DNA of 64,000 bases from Nilaparvata lugens (lineage: Eukaryota; Arthropoda; Insecta; Hemiptera; Delphacidae): contig NC_052510.1 in assembly GCF_014356525.2 (NCBI RefSeq), positions 58,690,773-58,754,772 on the forward strand, read 5' to 3'. The notes under the pieces are model-generated. The model was not told the origin of the DNA. It searched no databases and was given only the letters and a program-made list of their open reading frames with translations. Both the position numbers and the translations under genes were made by a program. This document shows, in pieces, positions 43,471-57,108 of this stretch; position 1 is the first letter of the stretch, and each line of letters starts with the position of its first letter.

Positions 43471-44523
43471 AAATTTATTATAATTAATCTTTTGTTGACA
43501 CAGCCAGCAAAGTCAGACTTGTGCGCTAGCTGTGATTTCGTAGTTTGTATTAATTTGTTTAATTAATTCAAATAAACAATTCTAGGGATTAAATATTATC
43601 TCATTATGCTATGAATCACAATAAACCATCTTCTTCATCACTTGGAAAGAGACGAAATTGTATTCAAAATACACAAGTTATTTCGAGCACAGTTCTTTCC
43701 GATATACTCCTATGATTGTTCTCCTCGCCTTACCTACAATCAAATTCACATGGCTTGTACCTGCATGCAGAGAATAAACAATTACGTATAGATTTTCTCT
43801 GCTGCGGGTTGTTATGCTGTATTCAAATCAATAAATAACAGTATCCATTCCCATTCTTCATAACCCATCCTCTATGTTTCTTTCTTTATTACCAAACTAT
43901 TCATAACCAAATTTTGGTTGAAATCTACACCGTTCGAATGATGCTCCACATGTACTCTTCCATGTTTGGACCATCCCAAGTTACATATTCTTCCATGTTC
44001 GTGGTACCCCTTCACCTTCAATCCCCCCCCCTACAGTACAGATTCTGGAGTCCCCCCGGCGCGCGCACGTGTGTCTGTGTCTGTGAGTGTATCTGTCTCT
44101 CTCCTCACCAAAACGGAAATGAAATATGTAGACGTTATTTCCTACCTTTCTACAACGTATTGTCAAATTCACTTTAAACTGTCTGCATCACTTGCAAATA
44201 AGCATCAATGCTGCTACCTATTCATCCTATGCTGACAGATTTAAATGGAATCCGACCAAAGTGGGATTCACTCATAGCTGTCAGCTTTCGTTATGTATGA
44301 TATCAACGCTACCTATTCAATAAAATGATGACAGTTCCAAGTGGATTGCACTATGGAGGACCATGTCGTTTCTCTCCAAAGGTAACCCGGAGAACAATGA
44401 GATGTTGCGTCTTCCTTTCTTGCAGCATTCGCTTGCATATTATTGATTTTGGATCGAACCATTTATGAAGTGATAGTCATATACATGGTCATGAACATAG
44501 CTACATACGTAGCCATATACTTA

Positions 44524-44739
44524 TAGTGAGGTCCACGTTATAATGACAGTGAATAAAGATAGAAGAATAGCGATGCCGATTCTCTGCATTAATCAATTAT
44601 ATTTATACACTGTCAAAAATATAATTGGCATCGTTGTGGACCTAGAAAAAGGATAGTACCACCGGCTTTGTCGAATGATAGACTAGGATAGCAAAACCAA
44701 AGTTGATCAAATACTGTCATTATAACATGGACTTCACTA
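44524..44739. mobile_element. TA-flanked MITE, copy 3
   Basis: TA at 44522-44523 and 44740-44741. The ends are TAGTGAGGTCCACGTTATAA and CATGGACTTCACTA. 216 bp. Confidence 0.8.
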
Positions 44740-47290
44740 TAGCCACATATATAGCCATATTTATATTTATTTCATTTACACATGCACAGAATCAAAACAA
44801 TGATTGGAAGAGAAACAACAGAATTTATCCAAAACTATTTCTCCCCCCGAATTTAGATAGTTGATGAGCAGATCTGAATAAGGTTATGGTACCACTTACT
44901 AATATTTCATACATATAGATACATATATAGTCTAATAGCCCCTCCACTTCTGGTTTGAGAGAATTTTTCAGATCTGCTCAACAATGTATCGGCATTTCCA
45001 TATGGACATCGCTGTATATTGCATACACTGTACACTGCATACAATCGGTGTCTATTTCAATGGATTCATCTTTTGACAAACAATGCAGAGTACAAATAGA
45101 TAACTGTTTGATAATATTGTCAGTGTCCATGAAGAATGCTGGTATATTTAACCTGCAAATAGTATGGTATCCACCCAATAGTAGATTGAGGTTAATATCC
45201 TCCAAATATTTTTGGGTGATTATTATGTTTTCATGTAATAAAATCAAATCGTTTATTGCACGAAATAATACATGGTACGAAAATTATCTTTTCAAACAAT
45301 GCTGTATTTATCCATCTAAAAGGATTTCATAAATGATTTAATGTGGACTATGTAAGAATAATGTATTGTATTGTAAAGTATTCACAGATCTCTAGATGCC
45401 CCAGTCCTCAATTGGTCATCATTGAGCCAAAAATTATAAAAAAATATCCGTTGCAGTGATTATAAAGCACATAAATTTTCCAAGCTTAGTTGGCCTGGAG
45501 ATGTCCTGATCTTGAATATTATTAGAGGAAATGAATATATGACAACATGAGTGAATATGGAAAGATGAACTTTCTGTATTGTTGGTGTGTGCGTTTGCTG
45601 TTGCTGTCTTTCGAAGGAGACGATAAGTCGTCGGTCCCGACTACCTAAAAAGTAGTCGTCATCTCTCATCATCATCCCTCTCACTCATTACCCACGCACA
45701 AGCCTAAAAGCTTATGTGGACATTAACCTCAGTATTATTATTATTATTCGACCTATAGAAAAACCTACAAGGTTTTCCCATTCATATAACATTCCTTTTT
45801 CTAAGTACTTCTTGTATTCTCATTTCTAATTGTTCTCAAATGATATATATTCTCTCTTTCAATATCCATTCAGTTCTGTCAGATACTGAGTTTCTCTTTT
45901 TTGGTTGTTGTTGTCTAACGATTCTCATGAACATATTCGAAATTCTTGGGCGTGTCTTGTCTCGGCCAATGGCAGTGGAGCTCGGCCTCTATTGGCCAAC
46001 AGCTAATGACCAATCGTAGGGCTTCATTCACACTTTACTATGCTCTGCTGCTCAATGTTGAAGCTTTCAGTTCACTAGAGATTGATAATTGTGTAACAAC
46101 CAAAACTATCATCTCAAATGATATTTTCAATAAACCAGCTGTTTTGTCGATATCAAGTTCTAGCAGCTTTGTCAATATCATTCTTCCCAAATTTTAATTT
46201 GGGAAGAATACGTGTATCATGAGAGCATGTTCATCTAAACCCACCACTATTATTTGTACTTTCAAGTGATACTTTGATTGGCTGAATGAGCATCAATGAG
46301 TTTTGCGTATTAGTTCTACTGCTCGATTGATCTACTCATCACATATCAGAGCTGATAATATGGAGTCTTTAGAATGCATGTTTTTAATAATCATTATCAG
46401 AATGATTATTGAATTATTGATTATCGATTATTCTAAATATTTGATTATCAAATTTGTAGCTACATTCGTTACTCCGGGATGAATGTTATGTTATACTTCT
46501 TTTAATATTTTGTATGAATTTCGAGTGAATAAAATTTGATTTGATTTTATTGATTTGATGAATCCGTATTTCGAATGGTTCATTGATTGATTTTGATCTC
46601 AAGAATTATGGATATAGTAGAATGTGTAAGTACAAGGTATTGTACTTAAGGTAAGGTAAGGTAAGTAGATTATTACTTGATGAGTGATTAAAATTCTATT
46701 CCGTTACAGTCTTTCACAAATGAGAAGGTGATTGGAACAATGACATCGAAACGAGAAATTCAAGTTTTGTTATTTGTATTTTATTAAAAAATAAATATAT
46801 GATTTGGCTCCATGTAATAATCAATTGATAAGATATACTTTATTTAACCAGAACACAATAAATACGAGAGAGACCTGCTACTAATGACTGATGAGTGGAT
46901 GTCATCGATCTTAATTAAGAAATAAAGTTATCAAAGAGCTATCCAGACACTATCCAACATTTATATTCATTAATTTGTTGATAGCATCCCAACTGACCAA
47001 TCATGACCAATTAACAGCTCCACATTTGTATTCCACTCAGAGAGTATAGGCAGAGGAAACTTATACTTGAGGATTGTTTTATTCTATGGTATAGTATAAA
47101 GAATAGTTAGTTATAAAAAAACTGGATGTAGGATAGTATAATATATATATTTAATAGATCCAGATGTAGAATAGTATGATATATTTCTATACTCTTTGAT
47201 TTCACTGTCTCACCCTTTATCAGAGAATTCAAATCGATTCACCCTGATAGAAAATAAACTGTTTTATCGGGAGTTCCCAGTTAACATAAC
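44740..47290. other. Unassigned DNA with retroposon tails
   Basis: No gene recognised. Open frames on both strands at 44955-45332 have no recognisable content. A retroposon end shared with 30813-30870 lies at about 45650-45740 and leads into (TATT)n. A decayed foldback half lies at about 46065-46155. A 14-bp-arm hairpin (ATTCTTCCCAAATT) is at 46180-46209. A (TTTGAT)-type LINE tail is near 46520-46560. Confidence 0.45.
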
Positions 47291-47292
47291 TA

Positions 47293-47507
47293 TAGTGCGG
47301 TTCACGTTATAATGGCAGGATTTGAACAACTTCGGTTTTGCTATCCTTGTCTATCATTCGACAAAGCCGGTGGTACTATCCTTTTCTAGGTCCACAACGA
47401 TGACAATTATGTTTTTGACGGTGTAGAAATATAATTAACTAATGCAGAGAATTGGCATCGCTATTCTTCTATCTTTATCCACTGCCATTATAACGTGGAC
47501 CACACTA
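47293..47507. mobile_element. TA-flanked MITE, copy 4
   Basis: TA at 47291-47292 and 47508-47509. The ends are TAGTGCGGTTCACGTTATAA and AACGTGGACCACACTA. Interior inverted relative to 44524-44739. Confidence 0.8.
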
Positions 47508-47999
47508 TAGATTAAAACCGTTATAACGTAGTTCTCAGCTTACTCTACTGTGTCACCTCTATATCGGAGAATTCAAATCTATTCATTGTCATAGAAAAGA
47601 AGCATATTATTTCAACTATTTTATCGGGAGCTTAAAGTTAACATCACTGGAGTTTCTGGAAACCGTTACAACGAGGCTCTCAGCGCTCTAGTCACGCATC
47701 TATGATTGAATCCACTCAATCGCTCTGATAACAGAATTGTGCACTTAAGATAGCAGGCTTATCACGCTAATAGACACTACATTTTTCCAGTGAGAACGCC
47801 GCGATAGTCTTATCAATTCAGGTCGTGAACATCTTCCGGTGTAATTAAGTTGTCTTCGTAACAGGGGAGCTCAATTATTTTGATACACTGTGTTTATACA
47901 TCTTCCGTTGAAGATAATCTCAGCTGAAACACGAGAAGTTGCTGGGAAGAGGAGAAGAGATTGATACGCTTTTGATAACGTTCAGATGAGGAAAAATAT

Positions 48000-50900
48000 A
48001 AAATCTGGTGTGGCGCACTCACACAACTTTCCTTGCCGTTTTGAGAATTGATCACCTGACGCTATAGCCCAGTCAATAAAGGTTTTTTCGATCCGAAAAT
48101 TAAATAAAAGCTGAATCTATTACCATCGATAGAACCCTCCCAGAGGGTCATTTTCCCAAAAGTCCCAAGAAATCCCCTTGGAGTTTCCCCCCTAGCCACC
48201 CTCAAAGTTGAAAAATGCAGGTAATCACGGAAAATCAATTATCTCTGTAACCATTAATCGGAAAAAAATTTATCATATTTCATTCGATTCGTTAAATCAA
48301 GGACTACAATATTAGACGTATTCATTTCCTCAATAAATCGAACAGTTTCCTTGATAAAATAATATAATGTAAAAATTTAGGGGTTTTTCGACTTGATTTT
48401 TTTGTTTTCTCCGATTAACATCTAAGCAAGTGATTTCATAGAACAATCTGACGAATAATTATTGTAGCCACATTCATTGCGAATCCATTGATGTATATGA
48501 CGCTGTGGAAGGGGAAACAGCCGACGCGGCTGACTCCCTTCACCATAGTAAACAGAATAATACTGCTGTCTACATTGCATCTCATTTACACTATGGCGCC
48601 CGAAACAATTAATTTTGTCTATTGTTTTGACTTGCGCTGTATATAGATTTTCACTTTTCAATACTCTAAAAAATATTACATTTTTTTTATTTAACCATGC
48701 TCATGATAAAAATCAGGATTTCGTTGTTTGCTCACAGAATTTATTATATTAATTTGAAGTGTGCCTTCTCCATACGAGTCAGAGGTAACACAATTTGATA
48801 ACTCTAGTTTCAGATATTGATGTTTTTCAACGAAGTTTCATGGTATATTATGTGTCCGACTCCTTCATCTTATCCTTATTTTGTGATTCAAAATTTCTTT
48901 TCATAGCTTTTCTTGTGTTTTATCTTGTTTCATCACTCTTTATAATTTAAACACTTGATAATGGAATGAATATCATCAGATCACGTGAACAAAAAAAATA
49001 AAAAGGTGAGCCCACCTGAGATACTATATGATAACACTGTACTCCTGATAAGTTGAAAATTTTCAAGCTGAAAGTAGATTAATTTGTTGCACATTCGGTT
49101 CAAATATTAACAAATGTTACCAAATATTACCAATATTATCACATAATTATAGTGAGAACGAATTACTCTGAAGCTTTCTATTCTCACTGAACATGAAGAG
49201 GCAATACCGAGCCAGAATCGCAGTTCCGTTCAAATTATTATTATCAGAGCTTTCAAATTGATGCTATGTAACTATGGATGTTATGCCCATCTCACAATTC
49301 CCTATTTATCCTTATCCTGATTCAGAATAAAGTAGTTGATCTCTATAATCACAAAAATCAATGTACAGTACCTATAATAAATAGTAAAAATAAAAAAAAT
49401 TCTTGTAATAATGCAACTTTTTCTAGGTACGAATTTCAAGGCTAATGAAATGACTTTTTCTCAATCACAGGCAGAAATTCCAATGATGATCATAATAATA
49501 ATTTAATGAAAATTGTTTGTATTGTACATTGTTCGACGTAAGATAAGCTACATCTTCAAGGTAATCAACGTATTTAGGATTATCATGTTTATGAATGAAA
49601 GCGAGACTGTAATAGAAGATTAGTCAAACTGATATATAAACATTATATACAATGCATATTTCTGATCAACTATAATTTATTACAAATGATAGTATCAAGC
49701 CGAAATGATTTGAGCAACTGAATTTCAAAGTTACTATTCACTGTTCAAATCGCACTGTGATTTCCTTTTACTTCCAAATTGATTGAATTGCCTCACTCTT
49801 CAACGTAACAATTATTTAAAAAAAAGCAGTGGAATGTGAACGTCATCCAAGTAGCATTTGAATTTCAATTTTCAGATCATGAAATTCATAAAAAAACTAA
49901 TTCTTGATAGAATAGTGATGAATTGCAAACAGTGGAAGTAACATTGATACAAAGCGATACAATGAAAATCAACATCGATTAATTTAATACTGGACTGATC
50001 AAATTTATATTAGCGTTAATTAATATTATTTATAAAGCTTATAAAATGTAAAACCAACATTTTAAATTTTCTCTACTGGAGCAAAACATCGATAGGAAAT
50101 AAAGAAGAGCCCATTATAAGCACAATATACTTGTGTACTAGAATTCACTTGAACTAACTCATCACTTCAACCCTTCAATGATCACAATGAACTAGAATGG
50201 TATAAAAACCATAAAATTGATAATCAGGTAAATTTTTCAAATAGCTTCACCCAACTAAATCTGTGAATGCTAAGTCATAAGAAATCATGTTCAATAGATT
50301 TAATTTGAATGATCTATTCTTTTGGTACCCTAATCAAAATCAATTTCAATCAACATTAATCGACATAAAGAAAAACTTCTGCCAACCTTGTGTAATGAAT
50401 GACAAGATGCGAGTGGAGGTGAAAAATCGATATGTTAACAAAAATAATAGAAGATGATGAATCATCTTCCAATTAATCTTATACGGTAGGGTACTTTGTG
50501 GTTGAATGTGAAACACTTTCATGATTTTCCTACCTTTTATGCATGCTTACTCTTCCTCAATTTATTAATTAAGTATGTTTGCATGGCTTTCATCTTTAGA
50601 ATCTACTGAATTTTCATATTGGACTGTCTAAATAATGTAGATTCAACTAGTAAGAACGGAAGATAAGCTACTTTACAGAGAGAATCATAGAAAGTTTCAA
50701 CTCAACAAGCCCAATGTATAAATTTTTTTATGCCTCAGCCGTCATATATATTTGGCTCAACTGAAGGTATATAATCAACCTGGCTTGGAGAGTATTAACC
50801 GTAGAAAACAGCAAACACAGCACGCTATGATTTTTCAGGAAATTGCCACTGTTAACACTATTGTAAACTATGATTCATCTCAGTTTTTCACATTCATAAC

Positions 50901-52702
50901 TTATGATAAATTTTAGCATAGAATTATGATCATACACACATACTGTATTTTAAATATGTATTATATTATGTAATAGTATGAATATTTTATCGGTTGCAAA
51001 CAATATCTTTGTCTGTCATAGAATGCATGATTTACCACATATATAACAACGAAATGATTTTAGAGAATTTAGAGAATTGAAATGTGAAAAATTAGTTTCA
51101 TAGCATGTCAAAACAATAGACAGAATTGATTGTTTCGAGCGCCATAGTGTGAATAAGATGCAACTTAGAAAGCAGTAGGCCTACTACTGTATTTTACTGT
51201 TTACTATGGTGAAGAGTGTCAGCCACGCCGTACCGCGTCGACTGTTTCCCCTTCCACAGCGTCAAATCGAATCGCAAATAAATAACAATATACATCAATG
51301 GATTCGCAATGAATGTGGCTACATTAATTATTTGTCTAATTTTCTTTAGATTATTTGCTTCGATTTTAATCGGAGAAAACAAAAATCAAATCTAAAAAAC
51401 CCAAAATTTTTACATATATATTATTTTATTAAGGAAACTGTTTGATTTATTGAGGAAATGAATCCGATTAATCTTTTTGTCCATAGTGTAAAGAATCGAA
51501 TGACATATGATAGATTTTTTTTCCGATCAATGGTTGCAGAGATAATTGATTTCCAGTTTGCTGTTTACTATGGCTAAGAGAGTCAGCCGCGCCGTTCCGC
51601 GTCGACTGTTTCCCCTTCCACAGCGTCAAATCGAGTCGCAAATACATAACAATATACATCAATGGATTTACAATGACAGTGGCTACATGAATTATTTGAC
51701 TCATTTTCCTTTTAAACTACTTGTTTCGAAGTTAATCGAAGAAAACAAAAAATCAATCACAACCCCCTAAATTTTTACATATATATGATTTTATCAAGAA
51801 AACTGTTAATTTTATTGGAAAAATGAATGAAATTAATATTGTAGTCCATAATGTAACAAATTGAATGGCATATGATAGAACTGTTTCCGATCAATGGTTA
51901 CAGATATAATTGATTTCCCGTGTTTACCTGCATTTTTCATGTTTTAGGGGGCTGGGGAGGAAAGCTCCAAGGGGATTTCTTGGGACTTTTGGGAGAATGA
52001 CCCTCTGGGAGGGTTCTATCGATGGTGGGAAATTCAGCTTTTATTTAATTTTCGGATCGAAACTGCTTTTTTGGACCTTCATTGACTGGGCTACTAGTGT
52101 TCTCGCGCATCTCAAGTCCACTTATAAACAAAGATCTGAGTCAGCTGGTGACAGGACAATAACGCTGGAGACATACGAGGTCTGCTATCTCTTCTTAGTG
52201 AATCATTTAATAGAATCAACAGTTGCCAACAGTTTGCAATTATTGAATAATCACATTCTCTCAGATTCCGAGCTTATTTTCAATTTCAAGTGAAAATGTT
52301 ACTGAACATTAATTGTAGAGATTTTCATGCTCAATCTTTTCCACTTGAATTTTCCTGTTTAAATTGTATCTGGAGCCTGATAATTTGGAATCTAAAATCA
52401 AATTTCGCATAGATGGGGTGGAGCTCCTGAAATTTTTACAGATATATTGGACTTGTGGCAGTTGATAGAGCTTGTCAATGACTATTTTAGATGTGAATTT
52501 AATCAAAATCGTTGGAGCCGTTTTCGAGAAAATCGCAAAAAACCCTGTTTTTGACAACATTTTAGCCGCCATCTTGAATTGCATTCGATTGAAACTGTTC
52601 GTGTCGAATCCTTATAGTGTAAGGACCTTAAGTTTCAAATTTCAAGTCATTCCGTTGATTGGGAGATGAGATATCGTGTACACTGAGGCACAATCATACA
52701 CT

Positions 52703-52758
<56 letters not shown>

Positions 52759-52892
52759 GACCAAAACCCAAAAACCACTTTTTTGGACTCAGGGGACCTT
52801 GAAAGGTATAGAAATTTAGAAATTGGGGTACCTTAATTTTTTTCGGAAAGCAATACTTTCCTTACCTATGGTAATAGGGCAAGGAAAGTAAA
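48000..52892 (+). mobile_element. Element C, copy 5, split by a 4-kb TIR element
   Basis: The start AATCTGGTGTGGCGCACTCA is at about 48002. The sequence continues to CCTGACG(CTA), jumps to AGTGTTCTCGCGCATCTCAA at 52097, and ends GGGCAAGGAAAGTAAA near 52892. (CA)n is at 52702-52753. Confidence 0.8.
48065..52093. mobile_element. Long-TIR DNA element, about 4.0 kb
   Basis: Ends TAGCCCAGTCAATAAAGG and CCTTCATTGACTGGGCTA, flanked by CTA (48062-48064 and 52094-52096). The uninterrupted element C copies have a single CTA at this point. The left TIR runs to about 48660. The right TIR (about 51105-52093) contains an extra direct copy of a segment of about 364 bp. The central 2.4 kb (48665-51100) is AT-rich with no recognisable transposase, so it appears non-autonomous. 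Superfamily not assigned. Confidence 0.78.
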
Positions 52893-52956
52893 TAATTGAA
52901 ATCAGAATGGTTGTAGTAGAACGAAAAACGACACGAAACGAACGTAGAACGAAATT

Positions 52957-54230
52957 GATTGAACGAAAAAGATATGGAATCTATGAAGAAGAGAAAGATG
53001 AAGAAGAACAACAAGAGGAGAAGAATAATGCGCCTTTTATAACTTTTAGAAAATGAAAAATGTAATATTATTTTATTGTAATCTGCATGGTTGTATTAAA
53101 AATCTATGAATGAACTAGTTGAATTCAATTCCATCTCAGTTCGGAGTATTTGCGTACTAGCCTGAAATAGTCATAGTTGTATATCTAGTATTCTTCTTCG
53201 ATCAAAGATATTGAATCTATCAACAACCAAACAATGGTTATTGATTGAACTTAAAAGATATTGAATCTATAAAGAAGAGAAAGATGAAGAATAACAACAA
53301 GAATGAACGAATAATGCGCCTTTCATAACTTTTAGAAAATCAAAATTGTAATATTGTAATCTGCAAGGTTGTAAAACAAGTCTATGAATGAACTATTTAA
53401 GTTCAATAATTCCATTTGAAGGGGTTATAATACAAGGGGTCCAAGTGACATATTGTAAGTTTCGAGAAAATTAAGCCTAAAGTTTACTTACATTAATTAA
53501 TTCTTCATTCATGAAATGAATATAGAAATTATATTCAATTATTCCTATAACTATTCAGTGTACTTTTACCAAATCAAGCGTACCGTTACATGTCTCAAAT
53601 TGCCTCCTTTCTCAATTATCAGCTAAATAGTGATAAGAAGTATCACTTGTACCTCTTGTTTCAAAAAACAAAACTTTATTGTCCAGCAACACATAAATCT
53701 ATCAAATTTACCAGCAATTGAACAATGATTAATAACCTCATTGCAATATTATCTGATTCGCTAATTGGTTCTTGAGATATCTTTTGCTTGGTGACATGGT
53801 TCAATCAAGGTTAAAATAATTTGACAATATCTTTGTTTTCTTATTATGGAGAGATTTCACAACATCACCATCAATTCTACTAATTTTATTAAAATAATTT
53901 GATGGATACGAGCAACCGTTGTCATGTAAACAAGGGATCCAAGTCACTTGGACCCCTTGTTTAATAAAATAAACAGCTGTTTGGAAATGTAGTTTAACAA
54001 TTTTACACCAGATGTCAGCTCTGATTAGACTTACGCTTATACCTCTTGTATACTAGATTTTTACCACTTTCATCTATCAATTTCTGTAGCTAACTCAAAA
54101 AAATGAAAAATGTCACTTGGACCCCTTGTATTCTGACCCCTTCATTTCAGCTCTGAGTTTTTGAGTACTAGCCTGAAATTGGCATATTTGTATATCAAGT
54201 ATTCTTCGATCAAAGATATTGAATCTATCA
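52957..54230 (+). repeat. Tandem duplication, unit about 290 bp, with inserted MITE
   Basis: Units at 52957-53235 and 53246-54230 share AAGATATTGAATCTAT, AATAATGCGCCTTT and TACTAGCCTGAAAT. The second is enlarged by the MITE at 53418-54143. A weaker third unit follows to about 54350. Confidence 0.75.
53418..54143. mobile_element. TIR element with ATTT duplication
   Basis: Inverted ends GAAGGGGT and ACCCCTTC, then a shared inner ACAAGGGGTCCAAGTGACAT. ATTT at 53414-53417 and 54144-54147. The neighbouring tandem unit shows the site without the insertion. A central palindrome of the inner motif is at 53931-53961. 726 bp. Confidence 0.78.
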
Positions 54231-54598
54231 ATAACCAAGTAAGCTCTATTCTCTGTCAGTTCAGAGCTCTATTATATGAGGATGAAATCGGCATAGTTGT
54301 ATAACAATCTTTCTTCTTCAAACAACGGTACTGAATCTATGAAAGAGCTATCTTAGTGCTATTGTATGTAATTTCTCCCTGAGTTCACCAGTCTGTAGGT
54401 TCCCGTTTTTGTACAGCTTGGAAACGTGTCTTCCAATTCAAAATCACAAGAATAAGAATAAGAATATTTTATTTGTCCAAGAACAATTATATGATTTTCA
54501 TGATAGTTATAATATTCTAATTTATGAATATGAATGAAATTGAATTAACAATTTCGTAATTAGAACTTCCATTTCAGGAATTAACTTTAGATTTTGTA

Positions 54599-55500
54599 AA
54601 ATCTGGTTTAGTGCACTCACACAACTTTCCTTGACGTTATGAAATTTGATCAACTGACGCTAGTGTTCCCGCGCATCTCAAGTCTACTTCTCTAAGATCT
54701 GAGCCAGCTGGTGACAGACAATAGCGCTGCAGACACACGAAGTCTGCTATCTCTTCATAGTGAATGATTTAATAGAATCAACAGTTGCCAACAGTTTGCA
54801 ATTGAATAATCACACTTTCTCGAATTTCGAGCTTATTTTCAATTTTAGGTGAAAATACTACCAAACATTAATTGTAGAGATTTTTATGCTTAATCTTTTC
54901 CACTTGAAATTTTTTGTTTAAATTATATCAGCTGTAGCCTGATAATTGGGAATCTAAAATCAAACTTTGCATAGATGGTGCAGTGCTCCTGAAATTTTTA
55001 CAGATATGAGACTTGTAGCAGTTGATAGAGTTTATCAATGACTTTCCTAGGTTTAAATTTGATCAAAATCGTTGGAGCCGTTTTTGAGAAAATCGCGAAC
55101 AACCCTGTTTTTAACAACATTTTAGCAATTTCAGCCGCCATTTTGAATTGCATTTGAACGAAATTGTTCGTGTCAGATCCTTATAGTGTTAGGACCTCGA
55201 GTTTCAAATTTCAAGTCATTCCGTTAATTGGGAGATGGGATATCGTGTACACAGACGCACATACACTCATACACACACACACACACCACACACACACACA
55301 CCACACACACACACACACCACACACACACACACCACACACACACACACACCACACACAGATACGGACCAAAACCCAAAAACAACTTTTTTGGACTCAGGG
55401 GACCTTGAAAGGTATAGAAATTTGGAAATTGGGGTACCTTAATTTTTTTTCGGAAAGCAATACTTTCCTTACCTATGGTAATAGGGCAAGGAAAGTGAAA
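54599..55500 (+). mobile_element. Element C, copy 6
   Basis: Starts ATCTGGTTTAGTGCACTCAC, has (CA)n with CCACAC interruptions at 55270-55358, and ends GGGCAAGGAAAGTGAAA. Complete and not interrupted. Confidence 0.78.
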
Positions 55501-55835
55501 AACAACAATAGTATCAATGAAGAATATGTTTTTTTTCATTCCATGACACCAGTATAAATTTTGAAAATCTATAATATACAATCTCAAACAATAACATAAC
55601 AAGAACACATAGTATAGTGAGATGGAAGATATTGAATAAAGATTAATTAAATCAATACCGGTATGTTTTATAAGGAAAACATTCGTGAATTAGGAATCTG
55701 ACGCATTCTGAAGATTTCAAAAACTCTCACCAGAAATGGTCTTAAACTATTATCACACTTACAACTAAGGTTGTTTGTGCTTTTATACGGATCGCGGATC
55801 TGCTATGCAGCTATTGAATGCAATTGGTGCAGTTC

Positions 55836-55892
55836 GCATTCAGATCGCGTGCAGATCGCATTCAGATCGCGTGCAGATCGCATTCAGATCGC
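55836..55892 (+). repeat. 22-bp tandem repeat
   Basis: About two and a half copies of CAGATCGCGTGCAGATCGCA(TT), a CG-rich patch in AT-rich DNA. It forms part of two overlapping open frames that I do not consider genes. Confidence 0.8.
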
Positions 55893-56124
55893 GTGCAGAA
55901 GTGATTTGGTGGCGATCCGTCGAGGTGTTGCCGATCACTGCCGCATACGAATTGCCAGCAACATGCGGAATAATGGCCGACCTGTCAACCGTTTATTGTG
56001 ACATGTGGTCAGGTACGAGGTGCCACACTGAGCGAAACTGATGAGCAGAAACAGACAAAGAGAGCGTTATTGTCAGTTGACAAGTCAGACAGAGTGACAA
56101 ACAGAGGCTGACGTCACTCACTAT

Positions 56125-57098
56125 ATACTGAAGACCACATTAAAATGGCAGTGGAGGAAGTTGAGAGGGCAGCGTTGCCGATTCTCTGCCTTGTCACTGC
56201 CTACTATAAAGGATAGCTGATACCAGTATATCTGTTCATTCATGTTCAAAATGTTTAATTATATTTTTATCACGGAGTGATCCGTGGTCTAGTGGATACA
56301 GTGCTTGCGTAGCAGCACAGAGATCCCGGGTTCAAACCCTTTCAATACCAGACGTTTTTTAACCAGATCACTCCCGTGTTATCGGATGGGCACGTTAAAC
56401 TGTCGCTCCCGGCTGAAGTATGACAGTCGTAAGGCCCATTGACGGCTCAAATGATATATTCAGGCGGTGGGACCTTCTCGCAAGGGACTCCCCACCAACA
56501 AAAGCAATACGAATTAACTTTTACTTTTTATTCATTGGGAAAACATAATTTTCAATGATTAGAATGATGAATTTTAATAACTGAGATTAACATTTTCTGT
56601 TAATCAATTGCATTTCTACATTGTTAAGAAACAATCGCTTATTTATTTCGCTTTATGTTTTTGTCCTCTGAAGCAAAACATATAATTTTCATTAGTATCT
56701 TTTTCATTAGTATTTCATTATGTATTTTTAGCTGGTACAATGTGTTGTGATAATATCATGTTGTGCGAAATAAATTATTTTTGAATTGAATTGAATCTGG
56801 CAACGTTGCAACACTTTAAAAGTGTAGCGCTTTATGCTCTGTCGAATAAAAGTAATATCAACTGTTTACTCTTGTTCAAAACAATTTATTATAATATTTC
56901 ATTCAACAAGAAAATTTATTCTTCAATGATCAATTTCTATAATCGAGATAGGATATGAATTATATTTCTATATTGTTGAAAACGATGTGGCAACGTTGCG
57001 GTGCTAGAAAAGGATAGCGTCATCCCTTTGTCGAATGATAGACAAAGATAGCAACACCAATGCTAATCAAATACTACCATTATAACGTGGACCATTAT
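56125..57098. mobile_element. TA-flanked MITE, copy 5, with a nested SINE
   Basis: The left end is TACTGAAGACCACATTAAAA and the right end AACGTGGACCATTATA. Enlarged by the SINE at 56271-56524 and by a segment ending in an (AATTG)n-like tail near 56800. Confidence 0.65.
56271..56524 (+). mobile_element. tRNA-derived SINE
   Basis: A-box TGGTCTAGTGG and B-box GGTTCAAACCC lie in a tRNA-like head, followed by a body with GGGACTCCCCACCAACAAAA. TTTTTAT flanks it (56264-56270 and 56525-56531). Head and body differ from the SINE at 42818-43080, but both share a GAACACGGGAGTG/ACTCCCGTGTTATCGGATGG-like middle, so they may be relatives. Confidence 0.8.
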
Positions 57099-57108
57099 AG
57101 TGAGATAA

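Noticed and set aside
48422..48661. Open frame in the TIR of the 4-kb element (PRRLFPLPQR-containing)
   Set aside because: Copies in the opposite TIR have different frames and stops, so the shared sequence is conserved as DNA, not as protein.
56281..56350. Candidate tRNA gene
   Set aside because: A and B boxes are present, but the tRNA-like part is the head of a SINE with a target duplication and does not close into a proper acceptor stem.
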